This document shows, piece by piece, positions 1 through 11,747 of a DNA stretch of 64,000 bases. This DNA is from an uncultured Pseudomonadales bacterium (GTDB lineage Bacteria; Pseudomonadota; Gammaproteobacteria; Pseudomonadales; Azotimanducaceae), in assembly GCA_958296195.1 (NCBI GenBank), contig OY282455.1:2728001-2792000 (forward strand), written 5' to 3'. Within the stretch, counting starts at the first letter, position 1. Each line of letters opens with the position of its first letter. The notes below the pieces were generated by a model. The model had not been told where the DNA came from and did not search any database. It saw only the letters and a list, made by a program, of their open reading frames with translations. A program made the translations under genes and the position numbers.

Positions 1-1073
1 CGGAACTGCGCATCCGCATTCTGGGCACCGTGCCCCATGTGGTGCTGCCGGATGTGGCGGCGGCGGACCCGGCGGCGGTCTCGGCTCTGCCCGGCGTCGC
101 TTCCGCCTACCGATTTTTTGAGGCGTCCGGCATGCTGGCCAGCGCCGCGGCGGTGGCGCCTGTCGCCGTTTACGGGGTGGAGCCGGCGAACGGGACGGCA
201 TCGGCCGGCGCCTTGCCCTTGGCCGGCATCGACGCGCAGATGTTCGACATCGGCCTTCTGGAGGCCTTGCGGCAGCCGGCCGGGCTGGTCATGGGCTTGG
301 GCTTGGCCCGACAGCTCGGCTTGGCGTTGGGGGACGAGGTGCGGTTGATCGTGCCGGAAGGCGTCCAAGGCGGCGTTCGTCCGCACTTCAAGCGCTACCG
401 GCTGAGCGGCCTGTTCGCCCTCGGCGCGGAGTTCGACTACGGCTTGATCGTCGTGCCGCGCAGTTCCTTCTCCGCCTTGGAGCGCCAGGCGTTGGGCGCC
501 GACGGTGTGCGGGTGGCTTTGGAAGATCCGCTTGCGGCGGACAGCTTCGCCGCCCGCTGGAGTGGACGCAGTGGTGAAGTCCCTGCGGAGCTTTGGACCC
601 AGAACTACGGGGAGCTCTTTCAGGCGGTTCGCATCGAAAAGGCGCTGATGTTCCTGATCCTGCTGTTGGTGGTGGCGATCGCCGGATTCAACATCGTCGC
701 TGGGCAGACCATGGTGGTCGATGGCAAGCGGGCGGACATCGCCGTGCTGCGCACCTTGGGGGCAACGGGCGCCTTGGTGCGGCGGGTGTTCCTGCTGCAG
801 GGCTTGGCGGTGGCTGGCATCGGCATCATTGCCGGGCTTGCGCTTGGAGTGTTGGCCGCCGGCCACATCGGAGTGATCATTGCCGAAGTGGAGTCCTGGC
901 TGGATTTTCGCCTGTTGGAGGGCACCTACTTTGACGCCGTGCCTGCAAAGGTGGCGATGGTGGATCTCGTCATCATCGGCGGCGCGTCTTGGCTGCTGTG
1001 CCTGCTGGCCGCTTGGCTGCCGGCCCGCCGCGCCGCCGACCAAGCACCGATCAAGGGGCTGCATCTGCCTTAG
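1..1073 (+). CDS. lolE: LolC/LolE-family lipoprotein-releasing ABC permease (5' partial)
   Basis: This is the C-terminal 357 residues or so of an inner-membrane permease of the LolCDE complex, which extracts lipoproteins from the inner membrane for LolA-dependent delivery to the outer membrane. The reading frame is open to the window edge and already starts inside the periplasmic domain (Glu-Leu-Arg-Ile-Arg-Ile-Leu-Gly-Thr-Val-Pro), so the first TM helix lies outside. Three C-terminal TM helices are visible at about 640-720, 800-880 and 960-1030, with the typical FtsX-domain phrase Asp-Ile-Ala-Val-Leu-Arg-Thr-Leu-Gly-Ala and the ending Leu-Pro-Ala-Arg-Arg-Ala. The IAVLRTLGA phrase and the residues before the last helix resemble LolE more than LolC, and in Pseudomonas LolE is the copy next to DUF2062 and comEC; the C/E choice is therefore moderate. 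It overlaps the convergent DUF2062 gene by 23 bp. Confidence 0.88.
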   Translation, partial: ELRIRILGTVPHVVLPDVAAADPAAVSALPGVASAYRFFEASGMLASAAAVAPVAVYGVEPANGTASAGALPLAGIDAQMFDIGLLEALRQPAGLVMGLGLARQLGLALGDEVRLIVPEGVQGGVRPHFKRYRLSGLFALGAEFDYGLIVVPRSSFSALERQALGADGVRVALEDPLAADSFAARWSGRSGEVPAELWTQNYGELFQAVRIEKALMFLILLLVVAIAGFNIVAGQTMVVDGKRADIAVLRTLGATGALVRRVFLLQGLAVAGIGIIAGLALGVLAAGHIGVIIAEVESWLDFRLLEGTYFDAVPAKVAMVDLVIIGGASWLLCLLAAWLPARRAADQAPIKGLHLP

Positions 1074-1590
1074 CTTTGCGCTTCGCCCTCCGTCTTACCC
1101 GCCAACGGCGGATGACGTGCAGGCGCCAGAGCACCCGCACGACGACGAAACCGCTCACCCCCGCCACCCAGCCGCAGAGCAGGCTGCCGAAGATGAGCGG
1201 ATAGCCTATGCGGGCCAAGTTGGCCCAAATCCAACCCAGGCTTAGGTCGATGGTCTCGACCTCCACCCGCATGTCCAGCAACCAAGCGCCCAAGCGATAG
1301 GTGAAGTAGAACATGGGCGCGATGGTCAAGGGATTGGATATCCAGACCAAGACGATGGCGATTGGCAGGTTGCAACGAAACACCACCACCAGCGCCGCCG
1401 CCGGCAGCATTTGCAAAGGGATCGGCAAAAAGGCGCAAAACAGCCCGATGAAGGCGGCGCCGGCCGCGGTGCGCCGGTTCAGCTGCCAAATTTCGCTCCG
1501 ATGCAGCAAAAGTCCCAAGGGACGCAGGGCGGGATTCGCACGAATTTCATCGGCGTTTGGCAGGTGCCGGCGCAGCAGTTCTTTTGGCAT
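1051..1590 (-). CDS. DUF2062 family membrane protein
   Basis: A 179-residue protein with the DUF2062 signature: a short N-terminal Pro-Asn-Ala-Asp-Glu-Ile-Arg segment, Leu-Asn-Arg-Arg-Thr before the first helix, Gly-Leu-Phe-Cys-Ala-Phe-Leu-Pro-Ile-Pro, and Trp-Ile-Ser-Asn-Pro-Leu-Thr. Three hydrophobic helices and a very basic tail are visible. The start at 1590 (Met-Pro-Lys-Glu-Leu-Leu) was chosen because DUF2062 proteins begin this way; the frame is open further upstream but that extension has no family character. Function is unknown; the family sits beside comEC in many gammaproteobacteria. Its start is only 9 bp from the divergent comEC start, so each promoter must lie inside the other gene or the neighbouring starts are slightly wrong. 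Confidence 0.85.
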   Translation of the reverse strand: MPKELLRRHLPNADEIRANPALRPLGLLLHRSEIWQLNRRTAAGAAFIGLFCAFLPIPLQMLPAAALVVVFRCNLPIAIVLVWISNPLTIAPMFYFTYRLGAWLLDMRVEVETIDLSLGWIWANLARIGYPLIFGSLLCGWVAGVSGFVVVRVLWRLHVIRRWRVRRRAKRKAKADAAP

Positions 1591-1599
1591 AAAGCCATT

Positions 1600-3777
1600 A
1601 TGCCTTTCATTCGCATCATGGTGTGGCTGGCCTTGGCGGCCTTGGCCGCAGCGGCGCTCCTCGACATGCGCCAAACGGCCCTGGCGGAGCGCGTTCCGCA
1701 TTGCGCCGCCGAGCACAGCCGGGAGCTGTTGGTCTCGGTGGCTGCGGTGGATGTCGCCGCCGCCACTGCAACCGACACAGAGCCTCCTCGGCTGCGCCTG
1801 CTGGCGGACGTGCTGGAGGACGAAGCGCTCCGCTGCCGGCTCCAGGGCCGTCGCCTAAGGCTCAATTGGTACGTCGCGCCGTCGCTCGAAGTTGGCGAAG
1901 TTTGGCGCGTGGTCGCCAGCGTTCGCGCGCCTTGGGGCCACCAAAATCCCGGTGGCTTCGACTATGAACGCTGGCTGATGAGTCAAGGCATCAACGGCGT
2001 CGGCTACGTCCGCAGCGGGGAACTGGAGCGCGCTGCGCCGGACCGCCTTAGCCGGCGGCAGCAATTGCGCACCCGGATTGCCGAGCGCGTGGCGCCATAC
2101 GCCCGAGGCGCCCAGCTGCGGGCGCTGGCCACCGGGGACAGTCAAGGGTTGACCGATGCGGACTGGTCGCTGCTGCGGCGCACCGGCACGGTGCATCTGC
2201 TGGTGGTGTCGGGCCTGCATGTCGGCTTGGTGGCGATGCTGGGCTATCTGCTTGGCCTCGGCGCCGGCCGCTTGGTGCCTTGGCTGTTGCCTTGGATGCC
2301 GGCGGGTTGGCTGGCGGCGGGGTTGTCGCTGGCGGCGATTCTCGCCTTCGTTTGGCTGTGCGGCGCCGAGGCCCCGGCTTTGCGGGCGGGAACCATGGGG
2401 ACGCTGGGCCTGCTGGCCTTGGCCGGGGGGCGGCGAGCGCCCCCGGCAAGCTGGCTGGCCTTGGCGGCGCTGGCCGTTGTCGGTCTCAGCCCCCTCTCGG
2501 TGCTGTCCCAGGGCTTTTGGCTTTCGTTTGGCGCCGTCGCCGTGCTGGTTGCCGGGTTCGCCCATCTAGCGCCCAGGCCCGGTTGGCTGGCCGGGCTTGT
2601 GCGCGCCCAGTTGCTCATGCTGTTCGCCATGACGCCGCTCACGGCGGTGGTGGTGGGGGAAATCGCCCCCGTCGCCGGACTTTCGAACCTGTTCGCCGTG
2701 CCTTGGCTTTCATTCGTGGTGGTGCCCTTGGTGATGTTGGGACTGGTTGCCGTGCTTCTGGGCTTGCCGTTGGATTGGCTGGCCTGGACCTTGGCCGACT
2801 GGTCTCTTGCGGTCTTGCTGGGCGGCTTGGAGACCCTGGCCGGCGGCGCTCCCCATTTGGCGCCCACGGCGCTTTGGCAGGGCATTTTCTCCTTGGCCGC
2901 CGGCGCCTGCGCCCTGGCGGCGCCAAACTGGCGCAGCCGGCTGGCGTGCTTGCCCCTGTGGGCGGCCGGACTGCTGGTGCTGCAGGATCGCCCCGATTGG
3001 GGCGAGTTTCAGGTTCTTGCCTTGGATGTGGGCCAAGGCAGCGCCTTGGTGGTGGACACCCGGCGGCATCGGCTGCTGTTTGACGCCGGCATGAAGTTCC
3101 CCTCCGGCTTCGATTTGGGCGAAGTCGTCGTCCTGCCAGCCTTGGCAGCCACCGGCCGGCGCCACTTGGACCGGCTGATCGTCAGTCACAACGACCTGGA
3201 CCATGCGGGAGGCGTTCCGGCGGTGCTGGCCGGCGCTCCGGTGGCGTCGGTGCTGGGAGACCTGCCCGATGGATCGGGCGAGCCCTGCGTGCGCGGCCAG
3301 CGTTGGACTTGGGATGGGGTCGCATTCGCCATCCTGCATCCGCCGCCGGGCCATGCCGCCTCCGGGAACGACAGCTCCTGCGTCCTGCAGGTCACTGCGG
3401 GGGAGGAGCGGGCGCTGTTCACCGGCGACATCAGCCGCCGCGCCGAAGGGCTGCTGGTTGACCAAGGCTTGGGCCCGGCGAGCCTGCTCGTTGCGCCGCA
3501 CCACGGCAGCGGCACCTCCTCGTCCCGAAGGTTCGTTGAAGCGGTCAATCCGTCCGTCGTCTTTGTGACCGCCGGCTGGCGCAATCGCTACGGCCATCCC
3601 CATGCGGCGGTGCTGCGCCGCTACCGGTTGCTGGGTGCCCGGATTTGGATCACCGGCGCCGATGGCGCGTTGTTCTGGTCCTCGGCCGAACCCGAAGCGG
3701 TGCGGGCGTTGCGTCGGCAGCGCCTTGGCGGTTGGCGGTGGTGGGTCAATCAGCCGCCGCCGGAGGCGCTGCGTTGA
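1600..3777 (+). CDS. comEC: ComEC/Rec2 DNA internalization protein
   Basis: A 725-residue polytopic membrane protein of the ComEC/Rec2 family, the channel that takes single-stranded DNA across the inner membrane in natural transformation. After an N-terminal helix comes a DUF4131-like region, then the Competence domain with many helices (about 2150-2950), starting with the typical His-Leu-Leu-Val-Val-Ser-Gly-Leu-His phrase. The C-terminal third is a metallo-beta-lactamase-like domain beginning Leu-Asp-Val-Gly-Gln-Gly-Ser, with His-Asn-Asp-Leu-Asp-His-Ala-Gly-Gly and the late Ala-Pro-His-His-Gly-Ser. Length matches full family members. ATG 1600 was preferred over the longer open frame to 1411 because the extension is antisense to DUF2062 and low in family-like residues. 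Confidence 0.93.
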   Translation: MPFIRIMVWLALAALAAAALLDMRQTALAERVPHCAAEHSRELLVSVAAVDVAAATATDTEPPRLRLLADVLEDEALRCRLQGRRLRLNWYVAPSLEVGEVWRVVASVRAPWGHQNPGGFDYERWLMSQGINGVGYVRSGELERAAPDRLSRRQQLRTRIAERVAPYARGAQLRALATGDSQGLTDADWSLLRRTGTVHLLVVSGLHVGLVAMLGYLLGLGAGRLVPWLLPWMPAGWLAAGLSLAAILAFVWLCGAEAPALRAGTMGTLGLLALAGGRRAPPASWLALAALAVVGLSPLSVLSQGFWLSFGAVAVLVAGFAHLAPRPGWLAGLVRAQLLMLFAMTPLTAVVVGEIAPVAGLSNLFAVPWLSFVVVPLVMLGLVAVLLGLPLDWLAWTLADWSLAVLLGGLETLAGGAPHLAPTALWQGIFSLAAGACALAAPNWRSRLACLPLWAAGLLVLQDRPDWGEFQVLALDVGQGSALVVDTRRHRLLFDAGMKFPSGFDLGEVVVLPALAATGRRHLDRLIVSHNDLDHAGGVPAVLAGAPVASVLGDLPDGSGEPCVRGQRWTWDGVAFAILHPPPGHAASGNDSSCVLQVTAGEERALFTGDISRRAEGLLVDQGLGPASLLVAPHHGSGTSSSRRFVEAVNPSVVFVTAGWRNRYGHPHAAVLRRYRLLGARIWITGADGALFWSSAEPEAVRALRRQRLGGWRWWVNQPPPEALR

Positions 3778-3798
3778 AAAGCAGGGAAATGGACGCAT
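3774..3798 (+). promoter_or_regulatory. candidate heat-shock (sigma-32-type) promoter for clpB
   Basis: TTGAAA at 3774-3779, preceded by G, is followed after 13 bp by ACGCATTGT at 3793-3801, which matches the sigma-32 -10 consensus CCCCAT at most positions. Spacing and the position 36 bp before the clpB start fit heat-shock promoters of this gene in other proteobacteria. It overlaps the last codons of comEC. The -10 C-run is imperfect, so this is a moderate call. Confidence 0.42.
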
Positions 3799-3833
3799 TG
3801 TAACTAGCCGACCCGTTTTCTGGAGCCGCAGCG

Positions 3834-6419
<2,586 letters not shown>

Positions 6420-6513
6420 CCTTGGCGCGATATCAGGGCCAAGTTGCGGCGCCGCAAGCGGGCGGCGAAGACGTGTTGCAGGGCTGGCGCTTTTGGTGTT
6501 AGCGTACCGGGTG

Positions 6514-7338
6514 ATGATAAAAAAATGCCTGTTTCCCGTAGCCGGCTACGGCACCCGGTTTCTGCCGGCCACCAAGGCGATGCCCAAGGAGATGCTGCCC
6601 GTCCTCAACAAGCCCTTGGTGCAGTACGGGGTGGAGGAGGCCCTGGAGGCCGGGCTGACCGAGATCGGCTTCGTCACTGGCCGGGGCAAGCGGGCCATTG
6701 AGGACCACTTCGACCTAAGCTACGAACTCGAGCACCAAATTGACGGCACGGGCAAGGAGAAGCTGCTTGGGGACATTCGCAACCTGATGCAGCAATGCAC
6801 CTTTTCCTACACGCGCCAAAGCACCATGCGCGGCCTCGGCCACGGCATTCAAAGCGGTCAAACCCTCATCGGCGACGAACCTTTCGCCGTAGTGCTGGCT
6901 GACGATCTGTGCTTCGGCGCCCAGACCGGGGTGCTCGCGCAGATGGTGGCCGTGTTCAAGCAATTCAGATGCAGCGTCGTGGCCATAGAGGAAGTGCCGG
7001 AGACGGACACGGACAAGTACGGCGTCATTGCTGGCGAGGCCATTACCGAGCGTATCTTCCGCGTCACGGACATGGTGGAGAAACCGCCCCCGGGCGAGGC
7101 GCCGAGCAATCTGTCCATCGTCGGTCGCTACATCCTGACGCCCGACATCTTTGAAATTCTGGACGCCACCGAACCCAGTCGAGGCGGCGAAGTTCAGATT
7201 ACGGACGCATTGCTCACGCAGGCGCGGCGGGGGGCGGTGATAGCCTACAGGTTCGAGGGCAAGCGCTTTGACTGCGGTTCGGTCCCAGGGTTTGTCGAAG
7301 CCACGAACTACTGCTACGCCCGCCAGGAATTTGACTGA
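6514..7338 (+). CDS. galU: UTP--glucose-1-phosphate uridylyltransferase
   Basis: A 274-residue nucleotidyltransferase that makes UDP-glucose from UTP and glucose-1-phosphate for polysaccharides and LPS. The N-terminus has the hallmark Phe-Pro-Val-Ala-Gly-Tyr-Gly-Thr-Arg-Phe-Leu-Pro-Ala-Thr-Lys-Ala loop and the Pro-Lys-Glu-Met-Leu-Pro motif; Val-Leu-Ala-Asp-Asp-Leu and Val-Glu-Lys-Pro follow at the expected places. ATG 6514 is used; an adjacent in-frame GTG at 6511 would add one residue. A much longer open frame upstream overlaps clpB antiphase and was ignored. The gene is transcribed with its neighbours but separated from clpB by 94 bp. Confidence 0.95.
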   Translation: MIKKCLFPVAGYGTRFLPATKAMPKEMLPVLNKPLVQYGVEEALEAGLTEIGFVTGRGKRAIEDHFDLSYELEHQIDGTGKEKLLGDIRNLMQQCTFSYTRQSTMRGLGHGIQSGQTLIGDEPFAVVLADDLCFGAQTGVLAQMVAVFKQFRCSVVAIEEVPETDTDKYGVIAGEAITERIFRVTDMVEKPPPGEAPSNLSIVGRYILTPDIFEILDATEPSRGGEVQITDALLTQARRGAVIAYRFEGKRFDCGSVPGFVEATNYCYARQEFD

Positions 7339-7436
7339 CCGGCCGCTCCCGAGTGGCCCTTGACGCGGGCTAGCCCAGGTGTTTCGACCATTTGCGCTGT
7401 GCTGCCCCGGCAGCGACAGTAGGAGTTTGGCGGCGC

Positions 7437-10400
7437 ATGCAAAGCAAAGCCAATGCAGGGCAGGAAATGCAGCTGGAAAGCGGCCGACCGGAACGCCAGA
7501 GCGACTGGCGGACCTACCGGCGGCTGTTGACCGAGGTGCGGCCCTATTGGGCGCTGTTTGCGGTTTCCGTGGTGGCGTTTCTCGCCGCCAGCGGCGCCGA
7601 GGCGTATTTCCTCAAGTTGTTCGGCAGCCTGATCGACAATTGGCAGCAAGGTCTGGCGGAGGCGGCGCTGTTCATCCCCTTGGCCATGCTGGGCGCCGCC
7701 TTGGTTCGGGGCGCCGGTGAGGTGCTTGGCGAAATCACGCTGAGCCAAGTGTCCTTCACCGTGGTTCACAACTTGCGGGTGGCCCTGTTCGAGCAACTGC
7801 TGCACTTGCCCAGCGCCTTCTTCGACGTTAATTCCCAAGGGCATCTGGTTTCCCGCATCACCTTCAACGTGGCGCAACTGCGGGACACCGGCACCGACGC
7901 GCTGAAGTCCATCATCCAGGACGGCGGCAAGGTCATCGTCTTCGTCGCCTACATGTTCTATTTGAGCTGGGCGCTCACCCTGATCTTCATCGCCGCCGTT
8001 CCCGTCGTCGCCTTGGTGGTGCTCTACGCCAGCCGCAGGTTCCGCGGCATCGCCAAGCGCATTCAGACCTCCATGGGCGACGTCACCCATGTGGCTGCGG
8101 AGGCCGTTTCCGGCTACCGAGTGGTGCGCATTTTCGGCGGCGAGGACTACGAGCGGCGACGCTTCCAGCGGGTCAGCCGCGCCAATCGCCGCCGCAACCT
8201 GAAGATGGTGGCCACCAAGGTGGCCAGCACCCAGATCGTTCAGGTGCTCGTGGTGATCGCCATCGCCGTGCTGATCGGCCTGTTGGCCCGCCCGGACATC
8301 GGCTACGGGCTTTCCACCGGGGAACTGGTGATCTTTCTTGGCTTGGCCGGAATGCTGGCCCGCCCCATCCGCAAGCTCACCGAGGTGAACGTACGCCTGC
8401 AGAAGGGCCTGGCCGCCGCTGAGGACGTCTTCGCCCAGCTCGACGCTGAGCGGGAAAGCAACAAAGGCGTCGTGCAGGTTGACCGTGTGCAGGGCCGCGT
8501 CGAGTTCCGCGATGTCTGCTTCACCTACGCCGCCGCTCAAGGGGCCGTCCTGCGGGACGTCAACCTAAGCGCGGCGCCGGGCCAGACCGTCGCCTTGGTG
8601 GGCCGTTCCGGCAGCGGCAAAACCACCCTGGCCAGCCTGATCCCCCGCTTCCGCGAGGCGGAGAGCGGACAGGTGCTGATCGACGGAGTGCCGGTGGAGG
8701 AGTACGACAAGGCCAACCTAAGAAGCCAAATCGCCTTGGTCACCCAGCAGGTGACCCTGTTCAACGACACGTTGCGGGCCAACATCGCCTACGGCGCCTT
8801 GGCCGGGGCGGACGCCGACGCCATTGAGGACGCCGTGCGCCGCGCCCATGCCGACGGCTTCATCAGCCGTTTGCCGAATGGCTTGGACACGGTGGTGGGG
8901 GACGACGGCGTTCTGCTGTCCGGCGGGGAGCGGCAACGCATCGCCATCGCCAGGGCGCTGTTGAAGGACGCGCCCATCCTCATCCTGGACGAGGCGACCT
9001 CCGCCTTGGACGGCGAAGCCGAGCGCACCATCCAAGCCGCCTTGGAGGAGGTGATGCGCGGACGCACCACCATCGTCATCGCCCATCGCCTTTCCACTGT
9101 GGAAAGGGCCGACGTAATCCATGTGCTTGATGAGGGGCGCATCGTCGAACAGGGCGACCACGCCGCCCTGCTGGCCCAAGGCAAGCTCTACGCCAGCCTT
9201 TACAACACCGGCCTGCAGGATGGGAACGCGGCGCGGAGTGCAGCGGCGTACGCCGCGCCCCCGGAGAGTCGCGCAAGTCCGGCAAACCGCTGGCTTGAAC
9301 CGCTGCGGAATCGATTGGCGGGAATGGCGGGGCCTGTGCTCGGGGAGCGCCGGCGAACCGCCGAGCCCTTGGTTCGCGCTTGGCGAAGCGGCGCTTGGTG
9401 GACGCCCTTGGCGAGGCCGGCCGCTTGGCTGTTCGGACGGGTGGCGGAGCGGCGGCGCTGGGCGGCCCGCAGCGGCAGGAAGGTGCCTTGGCGGGCGCCG
9501 GTGCCGGTCGTCGTCGTCGGCAACTTGACGGTTGGCGGAACCGGCAAAACGCCCCTGGTCATCTGGCTGACGCAATGGCTGCAAGACCGCGGGCTGCGCC
9601 CAGGGGTCGTCTCCCGGGGCTACGGCGGCAGCGGCAACCGGCGTCCGCTGTTGGTTGCCGCCGATGCAGACCCGGCCCGCTGCGGCGATGAGCCGGTTCT
9701 CATCGCCGAACGCACCGGCTGCCCGGTGGCGGTCTGCCGGGACCGGGCCAAGGCGGTGGAGAAGCTGCTCGAGGCAGCGCAACTCGACTTGGTCATTGCC
9801 GACGACGGCTTGCAGCACTACGGCTTGGCGCGGGACTTGGAGATTGTCGTGGTCGATGGGCGGCGCAAGTTCGGCAACGGCCGCCTGCTGCCGGCCGGCC
9901 CCCTGCGGGAGCCGCCCAGCCGGGCTCTGCAGGCGGATTGGGTGGTCAGCAACGGCCGCCCCTGCGGGGCTGCCCCGGACGAGGCGTTGATGCGCATGCG
10001 TCCGATCGCCTTCGTGAATCTGCACAGCCGCGTTGCGTTGCCGCCGGCCGACTTTGCGCAGCGGCATGAACGGGTCCATGCAGTGGCCGGCATCGGCAAC
10101 CCCGAAGCCTTCGCCGGCACCTTGGCGGAAGTTGGCCTGCAAGCTCAACTGCATCCACTGCCGGACCACCACGCCTTCACCGGCGGGGAAGTTCTTTTCG
10201 ACGACGAGCTGCCCGTGGTTTGCACGGAAAAGGACGCCGTGAAGCTGCGCCGTTTGGCTACCTCCTTGGCGCATTGCTGGGCCTTGCGGGTGGAGGCCGA
10301 AATCGACGCCGCCGGAGAGCGAAGGCTGCAGGAGGTCATGGAGCAACGCTGCCTGCCCTTGCGGGCCGACCAGCCGTCGGGCTTGCCGCCCCAGCCGCCG

Positions 10401-10454
10401 GTCGATGAAGTCCCGCCTTTGCAGGAGCGGGCCGAACCGGCGGTTTCCGAGTGA
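7437..10454 (+). CDS. msbA-lpxK: MsbA-LpxK fusion: lipid A flippase joined to tetraacyldisaccharide 4'-kinase
   Basis: One uninterrupted frame of 1005 residues joins two lipid A enzymes. Residues 1 to about 590 are a complete MsbA-type ABC exporter: six TM helices, Walker A Gly-Arg-Ser-Gly-Ser-Gly-Lys-Thr-Thr near 388, signature Leu-Ser-Gly-Gly-Glu-Arg-Gln near 494, Walker B Ile-Leu-Ile-Leu-Asp-Glu-Ala near 515 and the switch His. A linker of about 50 residues rich in Ala, Pro and Arg follows, then LpxK from about 640: Arg-Ala-Pro-Val-Pro-Val-Val-Val-Val-Gly-Asn-Leu, P-loop Gly-Gly-Thr-Gly-Lys-Thr-Pro, Arg-Gly-Tyr-Gly-Gly, Gly-Asp-Glu-Pro, Asp-Asp-Gly-Leu-Gln-His and Thr-Glu-Lys-Asp-Ala. In most relatives these are separate adjacent genes. 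An ATG at 9324 in the linker (preceded by GGCGGGA) could also start LpxK internally. AGGAG at 7421 supports ATG 7437. The stop overlaps the kdsB GTG. Confidence 0.93.
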   Translation: MQSKANAGQEMQLESGRPERQSDWRTYRRLLTEVRPYWALFAVSVVAFLAASGAEAYFLKLFGSLIDNWQQGLAEAALFIPLAMLGAALVRGAGEVLGEITLSQVSFTVVHNLRVALFEQLLHLPSAFFDVNSQGHLVSRITFNVAQLRDTGTDALKSIIQDGGKVIVFVAYMFYLSWALTLIFIAAVPVVALVVLYASRRFRGIAKRIQTSMGDVTHVAAEAVSGYRVVRIFGGEDYERRRFQRVSRANRRRNLKMVATKVASTQIVQVLVVIAIAVLIGLLARPDIGYGLSTGELVIFLGLAGMLARPIRKLTEVNVRLQKGLAAAEDVFAQLDAERESNKGVVQVDRVQGRVEFRDVCFTYAAAQGAVLRDVNLSAAPGQTVALVGRSGSGKTTLASLIPRFREAESGQVLIDGVPVEEYDKANLRSQIALVTQQVTLFNDTLRANIAYGALAGADADAIEDAVRRAHADGFISRLPNGLDTVVGDDGVLLSGGERQRIAIARALLKDAPILILDEATSALDGEAERTIQAALEEVMRGRTTIVIAHRLSTVERADVIHVLDEGRIVEQGDHAALLAQGKLYASLYNTGLQDGNAARSAAAYAAPPESRASPANRWLEPLRNRLAGMAGPVLGERRRTAEPLVRAWRSGAWWTPLARPAAWLFGRVAERRRWAARSGRKVPWRAPVPVVVVGNLTVGGTGKTPLVIWLTQWLQDRGLRPGVVSRGYGGSGNRRPLLVAADADPARCGDEPVLIAERTGCPVAVCRDRAKAVEKLLEAAQLDLVIADDGLQHYGLARDLEIVVVDGRRKFGNGRLLPAGPLREPPSRALQADWVVSNGRPCGAAPDEALMRMRPIAFVNLHSRVALPPADFAQRHERVHAVAGIGNPEAFAGTLAEVGLQAQLHPLPDHHAFTGGEVLFDDELPVVCTEKDAVKLRRLATSLAHCWALRVEAEIDAAGERRLQEVMEQRCLPLRADQPSGLPPQPPVDEVPPLQERAEPAVSE

Positions 10455-11197
10455 GCGCTTTCAAGGTCGTCATTCCGGCCCGCTTCGCCTCCACTCGGTT
10501 GCCCGGCAAGCCTCTGCTGGACATAGGCGGGCGGGCGATGGTGGTGCGGGTGGCCGAGCAGGCGGTTGCTTCGGGGGCTGAGGAGGTGCTGGTCGCCACC
10601 GACGATGAGCGCATCGTGCAGGTAGTGGCCGCCGCCGGTCATCGGGCGGTGCTGACGGACCCCCAGCAAGCATCGGGTTTGGACCGAGTGCATGAGGTGG
10701 TTGTTGCGCAAGGTTGGCCCGACACGACCATCGTGCTCAACGTGCAGGGGGACGAACCCTTGGCGCCGCCGGCGCTCATGCGACAGTTGGCCGAGGCGAT
10801 GGCCGCCGAGCCGCTGGCGCCGATGGCCACGCTGTGCGAGCCAATTCAGCGCCGCCGTGACTTGGAGGACCCCAATGTGGTGAAGGTTGTGCGGGACGGC
10901 AAGGGATGCGCCCTCTACTTCTCCCGCGCTCCTCTGCCAATGGCGCGGGACGGCTATCCGAGCGAGTTGGGCGGCCTCTGGCGGCGGCACATCGGCCTTT
11001 ACGCCTTTCGCGCCGGTGCCCTCGGTCGATTGGCCGCGCTGCCGCCCAGCCCGTTGGAGGCCGTGGAGCGCTTGGAGCAGTTGCGGGCGCTGGAGGACGG
11101 CATGGACATCCTGGTGCTCGATGCCTGCTGCGCCGCTCCGGCCGGCGTCGATACCCCGGCGGACCTAGCCCGAGTCAGGCGGCTGCTGCCGGCCTAG
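10451..11197 (+). CDS. kdsB: 3-deoxy-manno-octulosonate cytidylyltransferase (CMP-Kdo synthetase)
   Basis: A 248-residue enzyme that activates Kdo as CMP-Kdo for attachment to lipid A. The N-terminal Val-Val-Ile-Pro-Ala-Arg-Phe-Ala-Ser-Thr-Arg-Leu-Pro-Gly-Lys-Pro-Leu is diagnostic, followed by Ala-Thr-Asp-Asp-Glu-Arg and Val-Gln-Gly-Asp-Glu-Pro. It starts at GTG 10451, whose GTGA overlaps the stop of the MsbA-LpxK gene, so the two are translationally coupled and lipid A export, 4'-phosphorylation and Kdo activation are made from one message. The small Trm112-like gene that usually sits between lpxK and kdsB is missing. Confidence 0.96.
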   Translation: MSAFKVVIPARFASTRLPGKPLLDIGGRAMVVRVAEQAVASGAEEVLVATDDERIVQVVAAAGHRAVLTDPQQASGLDRVHEVVVAQGWPDTTIVLNVQGDEPLAPPALMRQLAEAMAAEPLAPMATLCEPIQRRRDLEDPNVVKVVRDGKGCALYFSRAPLPMARDGYPSELGGLWRRHIGLYAFRAGALGRLAALPPSPLEAVERLEQLRALEDGMDILVLDACCAAPAGVDTPADLARVRRLLPA

Positions 11198-11385
11198 CCC
11201 CGCGGCAGTGCCGGCCTGCTTCGGTGGGAACTGATCGGATGATCCCGGATCGGCAACCTTCCGGGCGTTCGTGAAAGCCGGTCGGGGCCAGCGGGCTTCC
11301 GGTACGATCCCAACATTTCTTGACCAGACAATTTGCCGAAGGGCAGGGCTTGGCATGGGGTCAGTTCAGCGCCCGTTGGAGGGCT

Positions 11386-11685
11386 TCACAGTGCGCCTTG
11401 CTCCTCTGGGGATCGTGTCTTTATCTGGAGGAGCGGCGTTGGCTTGACGGGTGGCGTTGGCTTGGCGGTGGGCGCATTCCCATCGGTATCGTTGTTGCCG
11501 CAAGTGTTCAGCAAAACAAGCACCATGACCGCCAAGGCGCCAATGGCAACCCTTTGCGGCGTCAGAACGCCAAGCGCTTGATGCATCCGTTCCACGCCAA
11601 GCATCTTGATCAGCCTTTTCCTAAAGACAAACAACATGACCGCCAAGGCGCCAATAGCAATCCTTATTTTATTCGTCGGGTTCAT
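11386..11685 (-). CDS. small membrane protein with a duplicated TM segment
   Basis: A 99-residue protein not recognised as any family. Two hydrophobic segments each open with Arg-(Ile/Val)-Ala-Ile-Gly-Ala-Leu-Ala-Val-Met, 37 residues apart, and the corresponding DNA is repeated almost exactly, so the protein arose by internal duplication. Between them lies a basic loop, and after the second comes a polar tail with Thr-Pro-Pro repeats. ATG 11685 has a strong GAGGGG ribosome site 5 bp upstream. The gene lies alone in the accessory gap between kdsB and murB, on the strand opposite to them. Its function cannot be told. Confidence 0.5.
   Translation of the reverse strand: MNPTNKIRIAIGALAVMLFVFRKRLIKMLGVERMHQALGVLTPQRVAIGALAVMVLVLLNTCGNNDTDGNAPTAKPTPPVKPTPLLQIKTRSPEEQGAL
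11524..11660. repeat. 26-bp internal direct repeat, 111-bp period
   Basis: CATGACCGCCAAGGCGCCAA begins at 11524 and again at 11635; over about 26 bp the two copies differ at one position. The 111-bp period is a multiple of three and underlies the duplicated TM segment of the small protein encoded on the minus strand. Confidence 0.75.
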
Positions 11686-11747
11686 TCCGTTCCCCTCGCC
11701 AACCCAAACCACAGCATGGCGCAAGTCTAGCCGCCAGTAGGGGCATA

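Noticed and set aside
7314-10346. Two long minus-strand frames (408 and 542 codons) opposite the msbA-lpxK gene
   Set aside because: His/Gln/Gly-rich shadow translations without domains.
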